Origin: Nitrosomonadales bacterium
GTDB lineage: Bacteria; Pseudomonadota; Gammaproteobacteria; Burkholderiales; Gallionellaceae
NCBI GenBank assembly: GCA_023259055.1
Contig: JAHFQZ010000001.1
Span: forward strand, 124,001 to 188,000
Length of the DNA stretch: 64,000 bases
Direction of reading: 5' to 3'
Under the pieces are notes generated by a model. It ran no database searches and was not told the DNA's origin. It saw only the letters and a list, made by a program, of their open reading frames with translations. Made by a program: the position numbers and the translations under genes. This document shows, piece by piece, positions 45,507 through 53,976 of this stretch; within the stretch, counting starts at the first letter, position 1, and each line of letters starts with the position of its first letter.

Positions 45507-47135
45507 TTATAGCCATTTGATACTCACCTGCTCATAGTCCTTACCCTCCGCAAACAGGCCGGTTAATTGTATGTCGCGGCTCTTTTCTCCCATCATCATC
45601 TGATAGATGTTGCCCGGCTCATAGCTGCCTGTTTCCATCAGCAGCGTGGCATTCGCATAGGAATTGCTCGCATCGGGCAGCAGGATGACCGACATATAAT
45701 CGTATTCGAAGGAACCGGAACTCGATTCCCAGTTGGACACCCTTTCAGCGCCCTTGCCTAAAGAGCGCAGCCACACCGACAGGGGTTTCTTGGCGAGGAT
45801 TTCGATACCCACATGCACCGTGCCATTGTGGTCGGTGTGCAACCGCCTGATCAAACCGACCCACCACAACGGGCTGTTTCCGGCCTTGATGCCGCACAGG
45901 TCACCGATTACCACCCATGCACCCGCATTCTTCGGAATTGTGCAGCCGATGCCATCTACACTCAGATCAAGAACAGCCCATGTTTCCGTCGTGTAATCGA
46001 TTTCGTCTTCGGCAGCAAGATCGATCTTCGATTTTTCTTTCATCACAGCCGCATCTTTTTCGGAAACGTTAACTGCATCGCCTATGTCGATATGCGTAAC
46101 CAGTTTGCTGATGGTGCCAAAGCCATGCACCACGCTGATGGCAGAATTGATCCCCCTGCGTTCATGAGGCGGAGGCGGGTGATTCTTTCCCCAATATAGC
46201 TGCAGGTGCTTGAGCACGGTGAGCTTGCCATCCGGGGTGAACTCGGTGCCGAAGCGTTGTTCCTGCTGGATCAAGCCTTGCTCAAGCTGATTAATGATGC
46301 CTGCAATTTTTGGAACTGCTTTGGCTGCTCCAAAGAAACGCATAGACGGTGTTGAAAGGAGGCCACTATCCAACCGCTTGGGCGCACCGGGCTTGGATAA
46401 ATCAATGCAAAAGAAACAATCAGGATCAGGCGCTTCCTTGAAATCAAAGAGGCTGGACATACGCCCGGCGACGCGAAAACTAACCTCGATCTGATCCGGC
46501 GACAGCGTGTCGGGAGAGGACAAATAGAGCATCATCGCCCTCACCAGCTCCCGCTGCGGGCTGATATGAATAGCCTGTCGGGGATATGCGAAAACCATAG
46601 TGTCTGCAAACTGGTTGGTTTCGGAGAAACTGTAGCAATGGTACAACTGATCCCACACTGACTGCTCGACATCCAGATAATGCATCAATTCCAGTTTCAT
46701 CTGCTCGGCAATAGATCGCAGCAACCTGACACAGATAATCGGCATAATCTCCTTGAGGCTCAAGGGCTTTTTTTCTGCGTGCTGATAGTCATGCACACAC
46801 ACAGCATAAGCTTCGGCCAGCGTCTTCTTGAAATCATGAAGTCCCTGCCATAAGTGCATACCCTTGAAATCCTGCAAATGCGGCTCGCCGAGGTATAGCT
46901 GCAACAGCTCCGCATGTAACGGCAACCCGGTTTCATCCAGCAGCATGATGATGGGGGTGCGTATCTCGGGACGAAAACCCGGTGTATCTTTAACCGAAGT
47001 CAGCCATGAGGTAATTTCGTCCAGTGCCTTGAAGGCATCGCCCTTGGGCAGTCCGGCCAGAAGCCTCCTGGCCTCCGTTAGGTCGTACATGGGATGGTCC
47101 GGTTTCCCCTCAAATACGTTGTGCAAAGAAAACAT
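45507..47135 (-). CDS. Uncharacterised protein with C-terminal PilZ-like domain
   Basis: About 542 residues from MFSLHNVFEG (a start four codons earlier is possible). The N-terminal 330 residues are helical, with no recognised domain. From about residue 380 the text AVLDLSVDGIGC has the DxSxxG of PilZ domains, followed by WWVGLIRRL and HVGIEIL, which fit PilZ beta strands. The RxxxR arm is not obvious, so c-di-GMP binding is uncertain. No membrane segments are seen. It is convergent with nemA. The window holds two GGDEF-EAL proteins that could feed it. Confidence 0.6.
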   Translation of the reverse strand: MFSLHNVFEGKPDHPMYDLTEARRLLAGLPKGDAFKALDEITSWLTSVKDTPGFRPEIRTPIIMLLDETGLPLHAELLQLYLGEPHLQDFKGMHLWQGLHDFKKTLAEAYAVCVHDYQHAEKKPLSLKEIMPIICVRLLRSIAEQMKLELMHYLDVEQSVWDQLYHCYSFSETNQFADTMVFAYPRQAIHISPQRELVRAMMLYLSSPDTLSPDQIEVSFRVAGRMSSLFDFKEAPDPDCFFCIDLSKPGAPKRLDSGLLSTPSMRFFGAAKAVPKIAGIINQLEQGLIQQEQRFGTEFTPDGKLTVLKHLQLYWGKNHPPPPHERRGINSAISVVHGFGTISKLVTHIDIGDAVNVSEKDAAVMKEKSKIDLAAEDEIDYTTETWAVLDLSVDGIGCTIPKNAGAWVVIGDLCGIKAGNSPLWWVGLIRRLHTDHNGTVHVGIEILAKKPLSVWLRSLGKGAERVSNWESSSGSFEYDYMSVILLPDASNSYANATLLMETGSYEPGNIYQMMMGEKSRDIQLTGLFAEGKDYEQVSIKWL

Positions 47136-47446
47136 AGCCCATCCCACCCTTTATTCTGTCGAGGCCGCCCCTCTGTATGGCAATCATATCGGAACGGCCA
47201 TTAATAGAGAAGGTTTCATCCGCGTTACCGGGCAGCCCTGATTTGACCGATCATAAAGGCTGGAGAGCCGATTTTTTTCTGATAAGTCATAAGAAAAAGT
47301 TTCACATTTTCTCGCAACGGATTATCATTTGCGCGCGCTGTGTTTGACCGAAATTCTGGTTGGCACATCGGCAGGGAAACATCTGTGACGCGATCGCATC
47401 AATTGTCACACATTTTATTATGTCTTCACTACCAAGGAGAACGATC

Positions 47447-47533
47447 ATGGCTAAAGGACAGCAACGTAAAAACAAAGAAGAAAAGAAACCCAAGAAGCAG
47501 CCAGTGCCCGCCAAGGTGACTGGCCAAGCCTGA
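47447..47533 (+). CDS. 28-residue Lys-rich microprotein
   Basis: ATG at 47447 follows a perfect AAGGAGA site by six bases and encodes MAKGQQRKNKEEKKPKKQPV plus eight more residues. Half the residues are Lys, Arg, Gln or Glu. Similar short MAKGQ-type proteins occur in other proteobacteria without known function. A hairpin follows the stop by 31 bases. The ribosome site, size and 3' hairpin together make it a likely real gene. Confidence 0.7.
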   Translation: MAKGQQRKNKEEKKPKKQPVPAKVTGQA

Positions 47534-47564
47534 GCAAACGCTCCCGAGAAAGCGCGCCTCCTGA

Positions 47565-47598
47565 AGCAAAGCCCCGATAACAAAGCCGGGGCTTTGCT
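47565..47598 (+). terminator. Hairpin after the microprotein gene
   Basis: AGCAAAGCCCC (47565-47575) pairs perfectly with GGGGCTTTGCT (47588-47598) across a 12-base loop. There is no U tract on the plus strand, so termination may be weak or Rho-assisted. Confidence 0.55.
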
Positions 47599-47711
47599 AT
47601 CGGGGCGCGGTCAATATCACCCTTCGTCTCCGCATTGCTCCGTTTCGTACGAACAGTTTTTTCTGGTTTGTCGGAATACACACGCGAAAGACTGCCGAGC
47701 CATAAGCAATC

Positions 47712-48086
47712 ATGCCAAAACAAACCACTCCCGATCATTCACGACTCGACCGGGTCGTCGCAGACGCTCGCCGACGGAGTGATGAACGTGAGGCGACTTA
47801 TCGCGAGCGGGCACTCAAATTATTCCCATGGATTTGCGGACGATGCGGGCGCGAATTTGCCGGTGCGCGCCTGCGCGAGTTGACAGTACACCATAAAGAC
47901 CACAATCACGACAACAATCCACCCGACGGTAGCAACTGGGAACTGCTCTGCCTGTATTGCCACGACAATGAACACTCACGAGTTCTGGAAGAAGAAACGC
48001 GGGCAAGAGGCTCGGGAAACCAGGCACCCGTGGCGACGCATAATCCATTTGCCGATTTGCAGGCGCTGCTGAAAAAGAAGGATTGA
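47712..48086 (+). CDS. yajD: YajD-like HNH nuclease family protein
   Basis: 124 residues. Two zinc-knuckle CxxC pairs (CGRCG and CLYC) flank the HNH core LTVHHKDHNHDNNPPDGSNW, ending CHDNEH. The size and order match YajD (about 115 residues). The substrate is unknown; the fold suggests a metal-dependent nuclease. A strong terminator lies 37 bases downstream. Confidence 0.85.
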   Translation: MPKQTTPDHSRLDRVVADARRRSDEREATYRERALKLFPWICGRCGREFAGARLRELTVHHKDHNHDNNPPDGSNWELLCLYCHDNEHSRVLEEETRARGSGNQAPVATHNPFADLQALLKKKD

Positions 48087-48122
48087 TTACGGAGCTGCTT
48101 CAAGCGTGAATGACAGGCAAAA

Positions 48123-48152
48123 AAACAGGGGAGACCGAAGTCTCCCCTGTTT
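48123..48152. terminator. Bidirectional terminator between yajD and cyc2
   Basis: A 13-bp perfect stem (AAACAGGGGAGAC, 48123-48135, with 48140-48152) is closed by a CGAA tetraloop. On the minus strand it runs into TTTTT, so it best serves cyc2. On the plus strand it can also end yajD. Confidence 0.88.
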
Positions 48153-48230
48153 ATATTACAACTACAGTTTTGCTGTTGTCTGTCGGGCTATGCGATGAAA
48201 CCGCCAACCCAACCTACGCGAGCTGTCCGA

Positions 48231-49529
48231 TTACAGACCTGCGGACAAGATCAGGGTCATGCGTTTGGTACCGCGTTCTGGGGTACCAGCCATAGTTGTT
48301 GCATAGTTGGCCGAATTGGCACCACCGGAGCCGCCTGCGTTATACGCCGTACCGGAGAACTTGGTGTAAGCCCAGCCAAGCTTCACGTTTTGACGCAGTT
48401 TATACCTGGCGCCAAGCGAGATGGAGTTGTCGGTTTCATTAGCGCCTGCGGCATCCACTAAGCCTGTATTTGCGCGCATCATGCCGACTTGAAGACCCAG
48501 CGTGCCGGGTATTACCCACACGTCAGCCATCATGCCCAACGCGGTTTTGCTCTTGGTGCCAGCGTTGTAGTTATTCGTTGTAGCAGCAGTACTCGCTGCT
48601 GCCGTACCATAGCTAGCATACAGACCAACGGGCATGCCGCCCATTTCACCTTGTGCCTGGCCGTCGATGACCATCAGCTTATCTTCCTTTTTAGGTACGA
48701 CGACCGCTGTGTTAGCACTCCAGGTAGAATCGCCGCTCCAGTTCTGCAAGCCCACGCCTACATCCATACCGCCAATGTTGGGTGTCCACCCTGCACGCAG
48801 ATAAGTTCCACCCAGCTTGTTTGCTGAGGTTAGCGAACCGAGACTGGTATATTGCGACAAGTTAACATGGAAATCATCATTAACAGCAACCAATGCAACA
48901 CCGGTCGCGGCTGGATTGTTTGTCGAACCCATGTATAACGCGGCACTATAGCCCATGCCGTTTTCAGTGATCCGGCCGCCGCCGTTGGAGCCCGTGGCAA
49001 ACACGTCAAAACCGTAACCAGCGCCGAGACCACCCGTCGAGTAAGGAACCAGACCCACCTTCATGTTGCCGGCATCAAACATAATCGGCATCTTTACGCC
49101 AGCGCCGCCAGCAGGATTCATTAAACTTAATTCTGTCAGGAAGCCAATGCCCTCGGAAACACGCCCGCCCATGAACATCGAAAATTCATCCGGCCAGTCA
49201 TAACGGCCATAGTTGGTAGATACGCCTGAACCATCACCTGGTGTAGGTCCACTGGTCTTGATATAGCGAAATTGAATGTAAATCGATGTGTTCAGCGTGT
49301 CAGGGATAGACAGGCCGTGTTCGCCTTCAATCTTGCCTTCTGCGCCCATCATCGTGTAGCCGGCAGCCTTGAAAGAACGGCCGAAAGCTGTCAGAGCAGG
49401 GAAGGTCTGGAAGTGGCACGAATTACATGCCATGCCGGTTTGACGGGCAAATGACGGAACAGCTGCCGCCTCCGGGGCAAATGCGGTTGCTGCCAACACG
49501 CTTGCCAGGGTGAGAACAATTTTCTTCAT
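48231..49529 (-). CDS. cyc2: Cyc2-type outer-membrane cytochrome-porin (Fe(II) oxidase)
   Basis: 432 residues. A signal peptide (1-23) precedes a single c-type heme site CNSCH (Cys35, Cys38, His39) in the diagnostic context FARQTGMACNSCHFQTFP, then FGRSFKAAGY. The remaining 370 residues are alternating polar/aromatic strands, Gly/Asn-rich loops and a final strand ending LILSAGL, consistent with a 16-stranded barrel. Cyc2 takes electrons from Fe(II) at the cell surface and passes them through the outer membrane. It stands alone, with AAGGAAAAATT before its start and a strong terminator after its stop. The identification as Cyc2 family is strong; substrate use is inferred. Confidence 0.9.
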   Translation of the reverse strand: MKKIVLTLASVLAATAFAPEAAAVPSFARQTGMACNSCHFQTFPALTAFGRSFKAAGYTMMGAEGKIEGEHGLSIPDTLNTSIYIQFRYIKTSGPTPGDGSGVSTNYGRYDWPDEFSMFMGGRVSEGIGFLTELSLMNPAGGAGVKMPIMFDAGNMKVGLVPYSTGGLGAGYGFDVFATGSNGGGRITENGMGYSAALYMGSTNNPAATGVALVAVNDDFHVNLSQYTSLGSLTSANKLGGTYLRAGWTPNIGGMDVGVGLQNWSGDSTWSANTAVVVPKKEDKLMVIDGQAQGEMGGMPVGLYASYGTAAASTAATTNNYNAGTKSKTALGMMADVWVIPGTLGLQVGMMRANTGLVDAAGANETDNSISLGARYKLRQNVKLGWAYTKFSGTAYNAGGSGGANSANYATTMAGTPERGTKRMTLILSAGL

Positions 49530-49842
49530 AATTTTTCCTTTGTGATTTTATTAAAGGTTGTAAAAATTTAACTAGTTAACGTTATACAACTCATGACAAA
49601 CGCCCCCCTAACCGCCTGGCCGCATGCCATAAGCAAACATATCACAGCTTAGTCAAATATTGCAAACAATATAAACCCCCTTGTTGTTTTTATCGCAAAT
49701 CCCGCAAAAACACGGGTTAAAACGGGTATGAGTGTGGCCAGCGAAACAGGCGAAACACATGGACGTACTCCGGCTGAAACTGAATAAGCCGCATTCTGCC
49801 GCTCATCCTCTTTACCTCTTGATCCTCGAACTTTTTTGCGAC
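49530..49842. other. cyc2 / rpoH divergent upstream region
   Basis: 313 bases with no gene. The 150 bases nearest cyc2 are AT-rich and should contain its promoter, but no clear -35/-10 pair was fixed by eye. The rpoH promoter and CIRCE lie just beyond. Confidence 0.5.
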
Positions 49843-49872
49843 TTGGCACTCTTAACTTGCGAGTGCTAGAAT
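49843..49872 (+). promoter_or_regulatory. CIRCE operator over the rpoH promoter
   Basis: TTGGCACTC (49843-49851), nine bases, then GAGTGCTAG (49861-49869) matches the HrcA operator TTAGCACTC-N9-GAGTGCTAA with one change per arm. A sigma-70-like pair, TTGGCA (49843-49848) and TAGAAT (49867-49872) at 18-base spacing, overlaps it exactly. HrcA binding would block rpoH transcription until heat shock. Confidence 0.9.
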
Positions 49873-49896
49873 GGTTCCAGTCAAGGAGGAAACATC

Positions 49897-50757
49897 ATGA
49901 ACGCTACATTCAACTTGCCCGTACCGTCCGCCGTTGGCAGCCTGGAAGCTTATGTCCAGTCGGTCAACCGCTTCCCCATCCTGTCGCAGCAGCAAGAATT
50001 TGCGCTGGCGACGCGCTTCAAGACCGACAACGATCTGGATGCGGCGCGCCAGTTAGTGCTTTCTCACCTGCGCGTGGTAGTCAGTGTGGCGCGCGGCTAT
50101 GCCGGTTACGGTTTGCCGCAGGCCGACCTGATCCAGGAAGGCAACATCGGCCTGATGAAGGCAGTGAAGCGCTATGACCCGGATCGCGGGGTGCGCCTGG
50201 TGTCGTTCGCGCTGCACTGGATACGCGCCGAGATCCATGAGTTCGTGGTGCGCAACTGGCGGCTGGTGAAGATTGCCACCACCAAGTCGCAGCGCAAGCT
50301 GTTCTTCAATCTGCGCAGCATGAAGAAGGGGCTGGAGCCGCTCAAGCCGCAACAGGTCAGCGAGATCGCGCAGCAGCTCAATGTCAGCGAGCACGATGTG
50401 GTGGATATGGAAGCGCGCTTCGCCGGCCATGAGGTCGCGCTGGAGCCGGGCAATGGCGACGACGAGAGTTTCGCGCCGGTTTATTATCTGGCCGACGATG
50501 AGGCGCATGAGCCTTCACGCATACTGGAAACGGCGGAACGTGAGCGCCTGCAAACCTCCGGCTTGGCAAATGCCCTGGGTGAGCTGGACGAGCGCAGCCG
50601 CCGCATCGTCGAGGCACGCTGGTTGTGCGATGAGGGTGCTGCCGCGACGCTGCATGAACTGGCCGCCGAGTTCAAGGTGTCGGCTGAGCGCATCCGCCAG
50701 ATCGAGCAGAAGGCGATGTGCAGGATGCAGGCTTCGATGGCCCTGGCAGCCGCATAG
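49897..50757 (+). CDS. rpoH: Heat-shock sigma factor RpoH (sigma-32)
   Basis: 286 residues. Region 2 contains LVLSHLRVVVSVARGYAGYGLP and DLIQEGNIGLMKAVKRYDP, followed by the RpoH box-like WRLVKIATTKSQRKLFFNLR. Region 4 ends with LAAEFKVSAERIRQIEQKAM. A strong AAGGAGG precedes the ATG. It is controlled at least in part through the CIRCE element upstream and ends at a U-rich terminator. It stands alone. Confidence 0.95.
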   Translation: MNATFNLPVPSAVGSLEAYVQSVNRFPILSQQQEFALATRFKTDNDLDAARQLVLSHLRVVVSVARGYAGYGLPQADLIQEGNIGLMKAVKRYDPDRGVRLVSFALHWIRAEIHEFVVRNWRLVKIATTKSQRKLFFNLRSMKKGLEPLKPQQVSEIAQQLNVSEHDVVDMEARFAGHEVALEPGNGDDESFAPVYYLADDEAHEPSRILETAERERLQTSGLANALGELDERSRRIVEARWLCDEGAAATLHELAAEFKVSAERIRQIEQKAMCRMQASMALAAA

Positions 50758-50775
50758 CAGGGAGCGAAAAACAAG

Positions 50776-50803
50776 AAAGCCGCATGTTCTGCGGCTTTTT
50801 TTT
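50776..50803 (+). terminator. Rho-independent terminator of rpoH
   Basis: AAAGCCGCA (50776-50784) pairs with TGCGGCTTT (50790-50798) around a five-base loop, followed by a run of T to 50803. Confidence 0.92.
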
Positions 50804-50823
50804 CGGCTGAAACCAAGATACCA

Positions 50824-50838
50824 TTCGACAGGCTCAGG
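50824..50838. repeat. TTCGACAGGCTCAGG repeat, single copy
   Basis: One arm of the dispersed repeat family also present near 22731 and within the 3' end of actE (52886-52900). It lies between rpoH and sspB. Confidence 0.6.
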
Positions 50839-50845
50839 CCAAGCC

Positions 50846-51244
50846 TTATTTCACGACCTTCAAGTGTGGCTTGTGCGGTGCGGGTATGTTTTTTTGACCA
50901 CCGCCGTTTGTTGTGGGCGGCGGATGTTGCGGATCGTTGCCTTGAAACACCAGACCCTGCCCGTTTTCCTTGGCGAATATTCCGATGACCGCCACAACCG
51001 GTACCATGAGATCAAATGGCGCGCCGCCAAAGCGTCCGCTGCAAGTGATCATCTCGTTACCCATCTCCAGATTACGCACTGCACCCGCGCCGAGATTCAG
51101 GACGATCTCGCCGTCTTTTACAAAGGCAGTAGGGACTTCAGTTTGCTCATCCACTCGGACTGCCAGATAGGGAGTCAGGCCGCTATCCACACACCAATCG
51201 TAAATCGCACGGATCAGGTACGGGCGCGTCGACAGGTCGCTCAC
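50846..51244 (-). CDS. sspB: ClpXP specificity-enhancing factor SspB
   Basis: 132-residue adaptor delivering ssrA-tagged proteins to ClpXP. The substrate-binding domain starts STRPYLIRAIYDWCVDSGLTPYL and contains VLNLGAGAVRNL and FGG. A Pro/Gly linker then leads to the C-terminal ClpX-binding peptide PHLKVVK. The GTG start overlaps the sspA stop (GTGA). Usual sspA-sspB pair. Confidence 0.95.
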   Translation of the reverse strand: MSDLSTRPYLIRAIYDWCVDSGLTPYLAVRVDEQTEVPTAFVKDGEIVLNLGAGAVRNLEMGNEMITCSGRFGGAPFDLMVPVVAVIGIFAKENGQGLVFQGNDPQHPPPTTNGGGQKNIPAPHKPHLKVVK

Positions 51245-51840
51245 TTGCGCATCGCTCTTTCGGAGGGTGTCAATGAATCAATAAAGCCCTGACGGGAAAA
51301 CAGCCTCTCGGCGTATTTCATCAGCGGCATCGCATCCTTGCCCATCTGGATGCCGTAGTGGTCGAGTCGCCACAGCAGCGGTGCAATTGCAACATCCAGC
51401 ATGGATAGCTCACCGCCCAACAAAAACTTCTGATGGACCAGTATCTGCGAGAGTTGCGTCAGGTTGTCGCGAATCACTCCGCGCGCCTTGTCGGCAGACT
51501 TCACGACGCCGCGCTCTATCAGGTCAACCTGGCTGTATAGCTCCTGCTCGAATCGAAACAGGAACAGCCTCGCCCGGGCGCGCATGACGGGATCTGGCGG
51601 CATCAGTTGCGGATGAGGGAATCGCTCATCAATATATTCGTTGATGATATTGGCTTCGTACAGGATCAAGTCACGTTCGACCAGAACTGGTACTTTATTG
51701 TATGGATTGATCACCGCGATATCTTCAGCACGGCTCGCCATGTTGACATCGATTATGTCAAAATCCATGCCTTTCTCGTACAACACAATCCGGCAGCGGT
51801 GGGAGAACGGGTCAGTGGTGCCCGAGTACAATCTCATCAT
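51241..51840 (-). CDS. sspA: Stringent starvation protein A
   Basis: 199-residue glutathione-transferase-fold protein that binds RNA polymerase. The thioredoxin-like half starts MMRLYSGTTDPFSHRCRIVLYEKGMDFD and includes NPYNKVPVLVERDLILYEANII. The helical half follows. It lies 6 bases after actF and is coupled to sspB. In most betaproteobacteria the upstream neighbour is petC; here it is the alternative complex III operon. Confidence 0.94.
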   Translation of the reverse strand: MMRLYSGTTDPFSHRCRIVLYEKGMDFDIIDVNMASRAEDIAVINPYNKVPVLVERDLILYEANIINEYIDERFPHPQLMPPDPVMRARARLFLFRFEQELYSQVDLIERGVVKSADKARGVIRDNLTQLSQILVHQKFLLGGELSMLDVAIAPLLWRLDHYGIQMGKDAMPLMKYAERLFSRQGFIDSLTPSERAMRK

Positions 51841-51846
51841 ACTTAA

Positions 51847-52860
51847 TTATTCCTTGATCAGCTTGGTGCGCTGCATTTGCATACGTACTAAGAAAAAGCC
51901 TATTGTTGAAACCACACTGCCGACAGCAATACTAGCCAGATAAGGATACGCGCCTGTGCCTTCGATGCCACCTATCCACACATAGCGTTCGAACAGCGTA
52001 CCTACGATGATGCAAACTGCTACCGCGTTGATCGCAGAGACATTGTGGCGTGGGCCGGGAAAGCAAAATGCGACGAACGGAATGACAAACTTCAGCACCA
52101 GCGTAGACCACCAGATAAAGGCGTAATCACCGTTTTGCATGGCAAACAAACGATCTGTCTCATCAGGAAGGTTGCCATACCAAATAGTCAGGTATTGCGC
52201 ATCGAAGGTGTAAATCCACAGCAGCGAAAATGCGAGCAGCATTTGCGCCAGGTAGTTGTAAATGTAATCCGGCACCGGGCGCACCAGCTTTTGACGGCTG
52301 TTCAATACATAGATCCATACTACCAGAAAAGCCAGGAACATGCCAAAGTTGCTGATGAACTGATGCATCCCGTAAATCGCGCTATGCCAGTGCGGCACCA
52401 GTGTCATCTCGAAATCCCACGCGATCATGGTGCTGTACAACACGAAGAAGAACGGTATCCAGGTTGCAATATGGTGAAAACGCTCCGCATCTTCCGGGCT
52501 GTTCTCACTCACTGCCTGACGCTGAATGAACTCCCAGTACAAGCCAATCATGAACACTATACCAACGATCTCCCGTGAGACCAACCAAGCCGGGTGGTAC
52601 CAGCCGGGCATATGGGCGCCGTGAGTATCGAGGTGCGCCCACCAATGAAAGGTATTCGTCCCACCCACCAGCAAGATGATCAACAGCACAAACGCCAGCG
52701 GGAACAACGCGAACAAAGAAGCCGCCAAATGGCGCACTTCAAAACGCCATTTGGCATTAATCAGATGCAGCACTGAACACAACGTGACGCCACTCAATGC
52801 GAGCGACAGCACCACCACAAAACTAACGGTCAACACCGACCAATTACTGTATGCAAACAT
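51847..52860 (-). CDS. actF: Alternative complex III membrane subunit ActF
   Basis: 337 residues with about ten hydrophobic helices. Conserved features include WWAHLDTHGAHMPGWYHPAW and SAIYGMHQFISNF. ActF is a peripheral integral-membrane subunit homologous to the C-terminal half of ActC-like proteins. It is the last of seven co-directional act genes, 12 bases after actE and 6 before sspA. The quinol:acceptor oxidoreductase as a whole moves electrons between quinol and periplasmic cytochromes. Confidence 0.88.
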   Translation of the reverse strand: MFAYSNWSVLTVSFVVVLSLALSGVTLCSVLHLINAKWRFEVRHLAASLFALFPLAFVLLIILLVGGTNTFHWWAHLDTHGAHMPGWYHPAWLVSREIVGIVFMIGLYWEFIQRQAVSENSPEDAERFHHIATWIPFFFVLYSTMIAWDFEMTLVPHWHSAIYGMHQFISNFGMFLAFLVVWIYVLNSRQKLVRPVPDYIYNYLAQMLLAFSLLWIYTFDAQYLTIWYGNLPDETDRLFAMQNGDYAFIWWSTLVLKFVIPFVAFCFPGPRHNVSAINAVAVCIIVGTLFERYVWIGGIEGTGAYPYLASIAVGSVVSTIGFFLVRMQMQRTKLIKE

Positions 52861-52872
52861 ACTCGCTGTCTC

Positions 52873-53451
52873 CTATTTTGCCTGTCCTGAGCCTGTCGAA
52901 GTGGCTTGAGTCGCAGCCTGTCCGGCCTGGCCCTTTTGCAATACCTTGCGCATGTAGTTCACCACATGCCAACGCTCGGTCGCCGATAGGTCATTGGCGT
53001 AGCTGGGCATCACCGCGCCGCCTAATGATATATAGCCCCAGATAAAGCCGTCGGGATAATCTTTCGGGTCCCAGTTGTGCATTTCGTTGCTATTGGTCAA
53101 ATTCCACGGCTTCATGATGAGCTTATCACCAACCAAGCCATCCCCTGTTCCCGATTTCCCGTGGCAAGGTGTGCAATAAATTGCATATAAACGACCTCCC
53201 TGTTCCACTGATTTATCGTCAGCCGGGATAGGGTTGAGCATCTTGCGTGCTGCATCTGCATCCTTGACCATAACGGTCGTGCCAGCGACCGGCACGGAGC
53301 GTTTGGGGAACGCCGTCATGCCCGGATTTGCTTCATCAACACTTTTCTGCGGCTTGACACTAATCTGATTAGCCATATCCCGCGACCAGGGCCACGCGTG
53401 CGCCAGAGAGGGCGCAAGCAACAACACAACCACCAAGGATAATTTTCTCAT
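52873..53451 (-). CDS. actE: Alternative complex III monoheme cytochrome ActE
   Basis: 192 residues with a signal peptide (1-19) and one heme site CTPCH inside YAIYCTPCHGKSGTGDG. The axial methionine is probably in GGAVMPSYA. The start overlaps the actD stop as ATGA. The last residues, ATSTGSGQAK, are encoded by a dispersed TTCGACAGGCTCAGG repeat, so the natural C-terminus was likely extended or replaced by repeat DNA. Confidence 0.9.
   Translation of the reverse strand: MRKLSLVVVLLLAPSLAHAWPWSRDMANQISVKPQKSVDEANPGMTAFPKRSVPVAGTTVMVKDADAARKMLNPIPADDKSVEQGGRLYAIYCTPCHGKSGTGDGLVGDKLIMKPWNLTNSNEMHNWDPKDYPDGFIWGYISLGGAVMPSYANDLSATERWHVVNYMRKVLQKGQAGQAATQATSTGSGQAK
52886..52900. repeat. CCTGAGCCTGTCGAA repeat inside actE
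   Basis: Same repeat as at 50824, here translated as STGSGQ at the C-terminus of ActE, close to the stop codon. Confidence 0.65.
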
Positions 53452-53975
53452 TTACTTACCTCTTCCTGAATCTCCAACGCTTGATGATTGAGGAACACCC
53501 CTTTGATTTTCGCCATTGCAGACTCGTCTGCCTTCACCAAAACTCCGATCTGGTCTTCCGACACCTTCGCGTTATACAACGGCGACCTCTTTGCCGGCAA
53601 ACCAGCGCAAATCAGGAAGCCCAGTATCGTGATAAACACACCACCCAAAACGCACATCTCGAAGGTCAACACAAAGTTAGGTGGGAACGGCACGATGGGC
53701 TTCCCACCTTTCATCTGCGCGTAAAAATTCGCCTGCGAACCGGAAATCAGGAAAAACCCCAGCAAGCCTCCCAGCAACGAGCCACCCAGTGAAAACCATT
53801 GCACGTTGGCGGAGCGTTGGCCCAAAACACTCTCCACCTCGTGGTGCTCGATGGGAGATTTCAGCGTCAAATCATCAAAGTTGAATCCCTTGATGTCCGC
53901 CGCACGCAACTCGTAAATCGCGGCTTCGGCATCTTCAAAGTTGTTAAACAGCGCGAGTAAATGACGTTGGCTCAT
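53448..53975 (-). CDS. actD: Alternative complex III subunit ActD (DUF3341)
   Basis: 175 residues from the ATG at 53975, one base after the actC stop; a longer frame overlaps actC. A small alpha-beta domain (MSQRHLLALFNNFEDAEAA) precedes two membrane helices (about 70-95 and 115-140) typical of ActD. It is coupled to actE through ATGA. Confidence 0.9.
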   Translation of the reverse strand: MSQRHLLALFNNFEDAEAAIYELRAADIKGFNFDDLTLKSPIEHHEVESVLGQRSANVQWFSLGGSLLGGLLGFFLISGSQANFYAQMKGGKPIVPFPPNFVLTFEMCVLGGVFITILGFLICAGLPAKRSPLYNAKVSEDQIGVLVKADESAMAKIKGVFLNHQALEIQEEVSK

Positions 53976-53976
53976 A

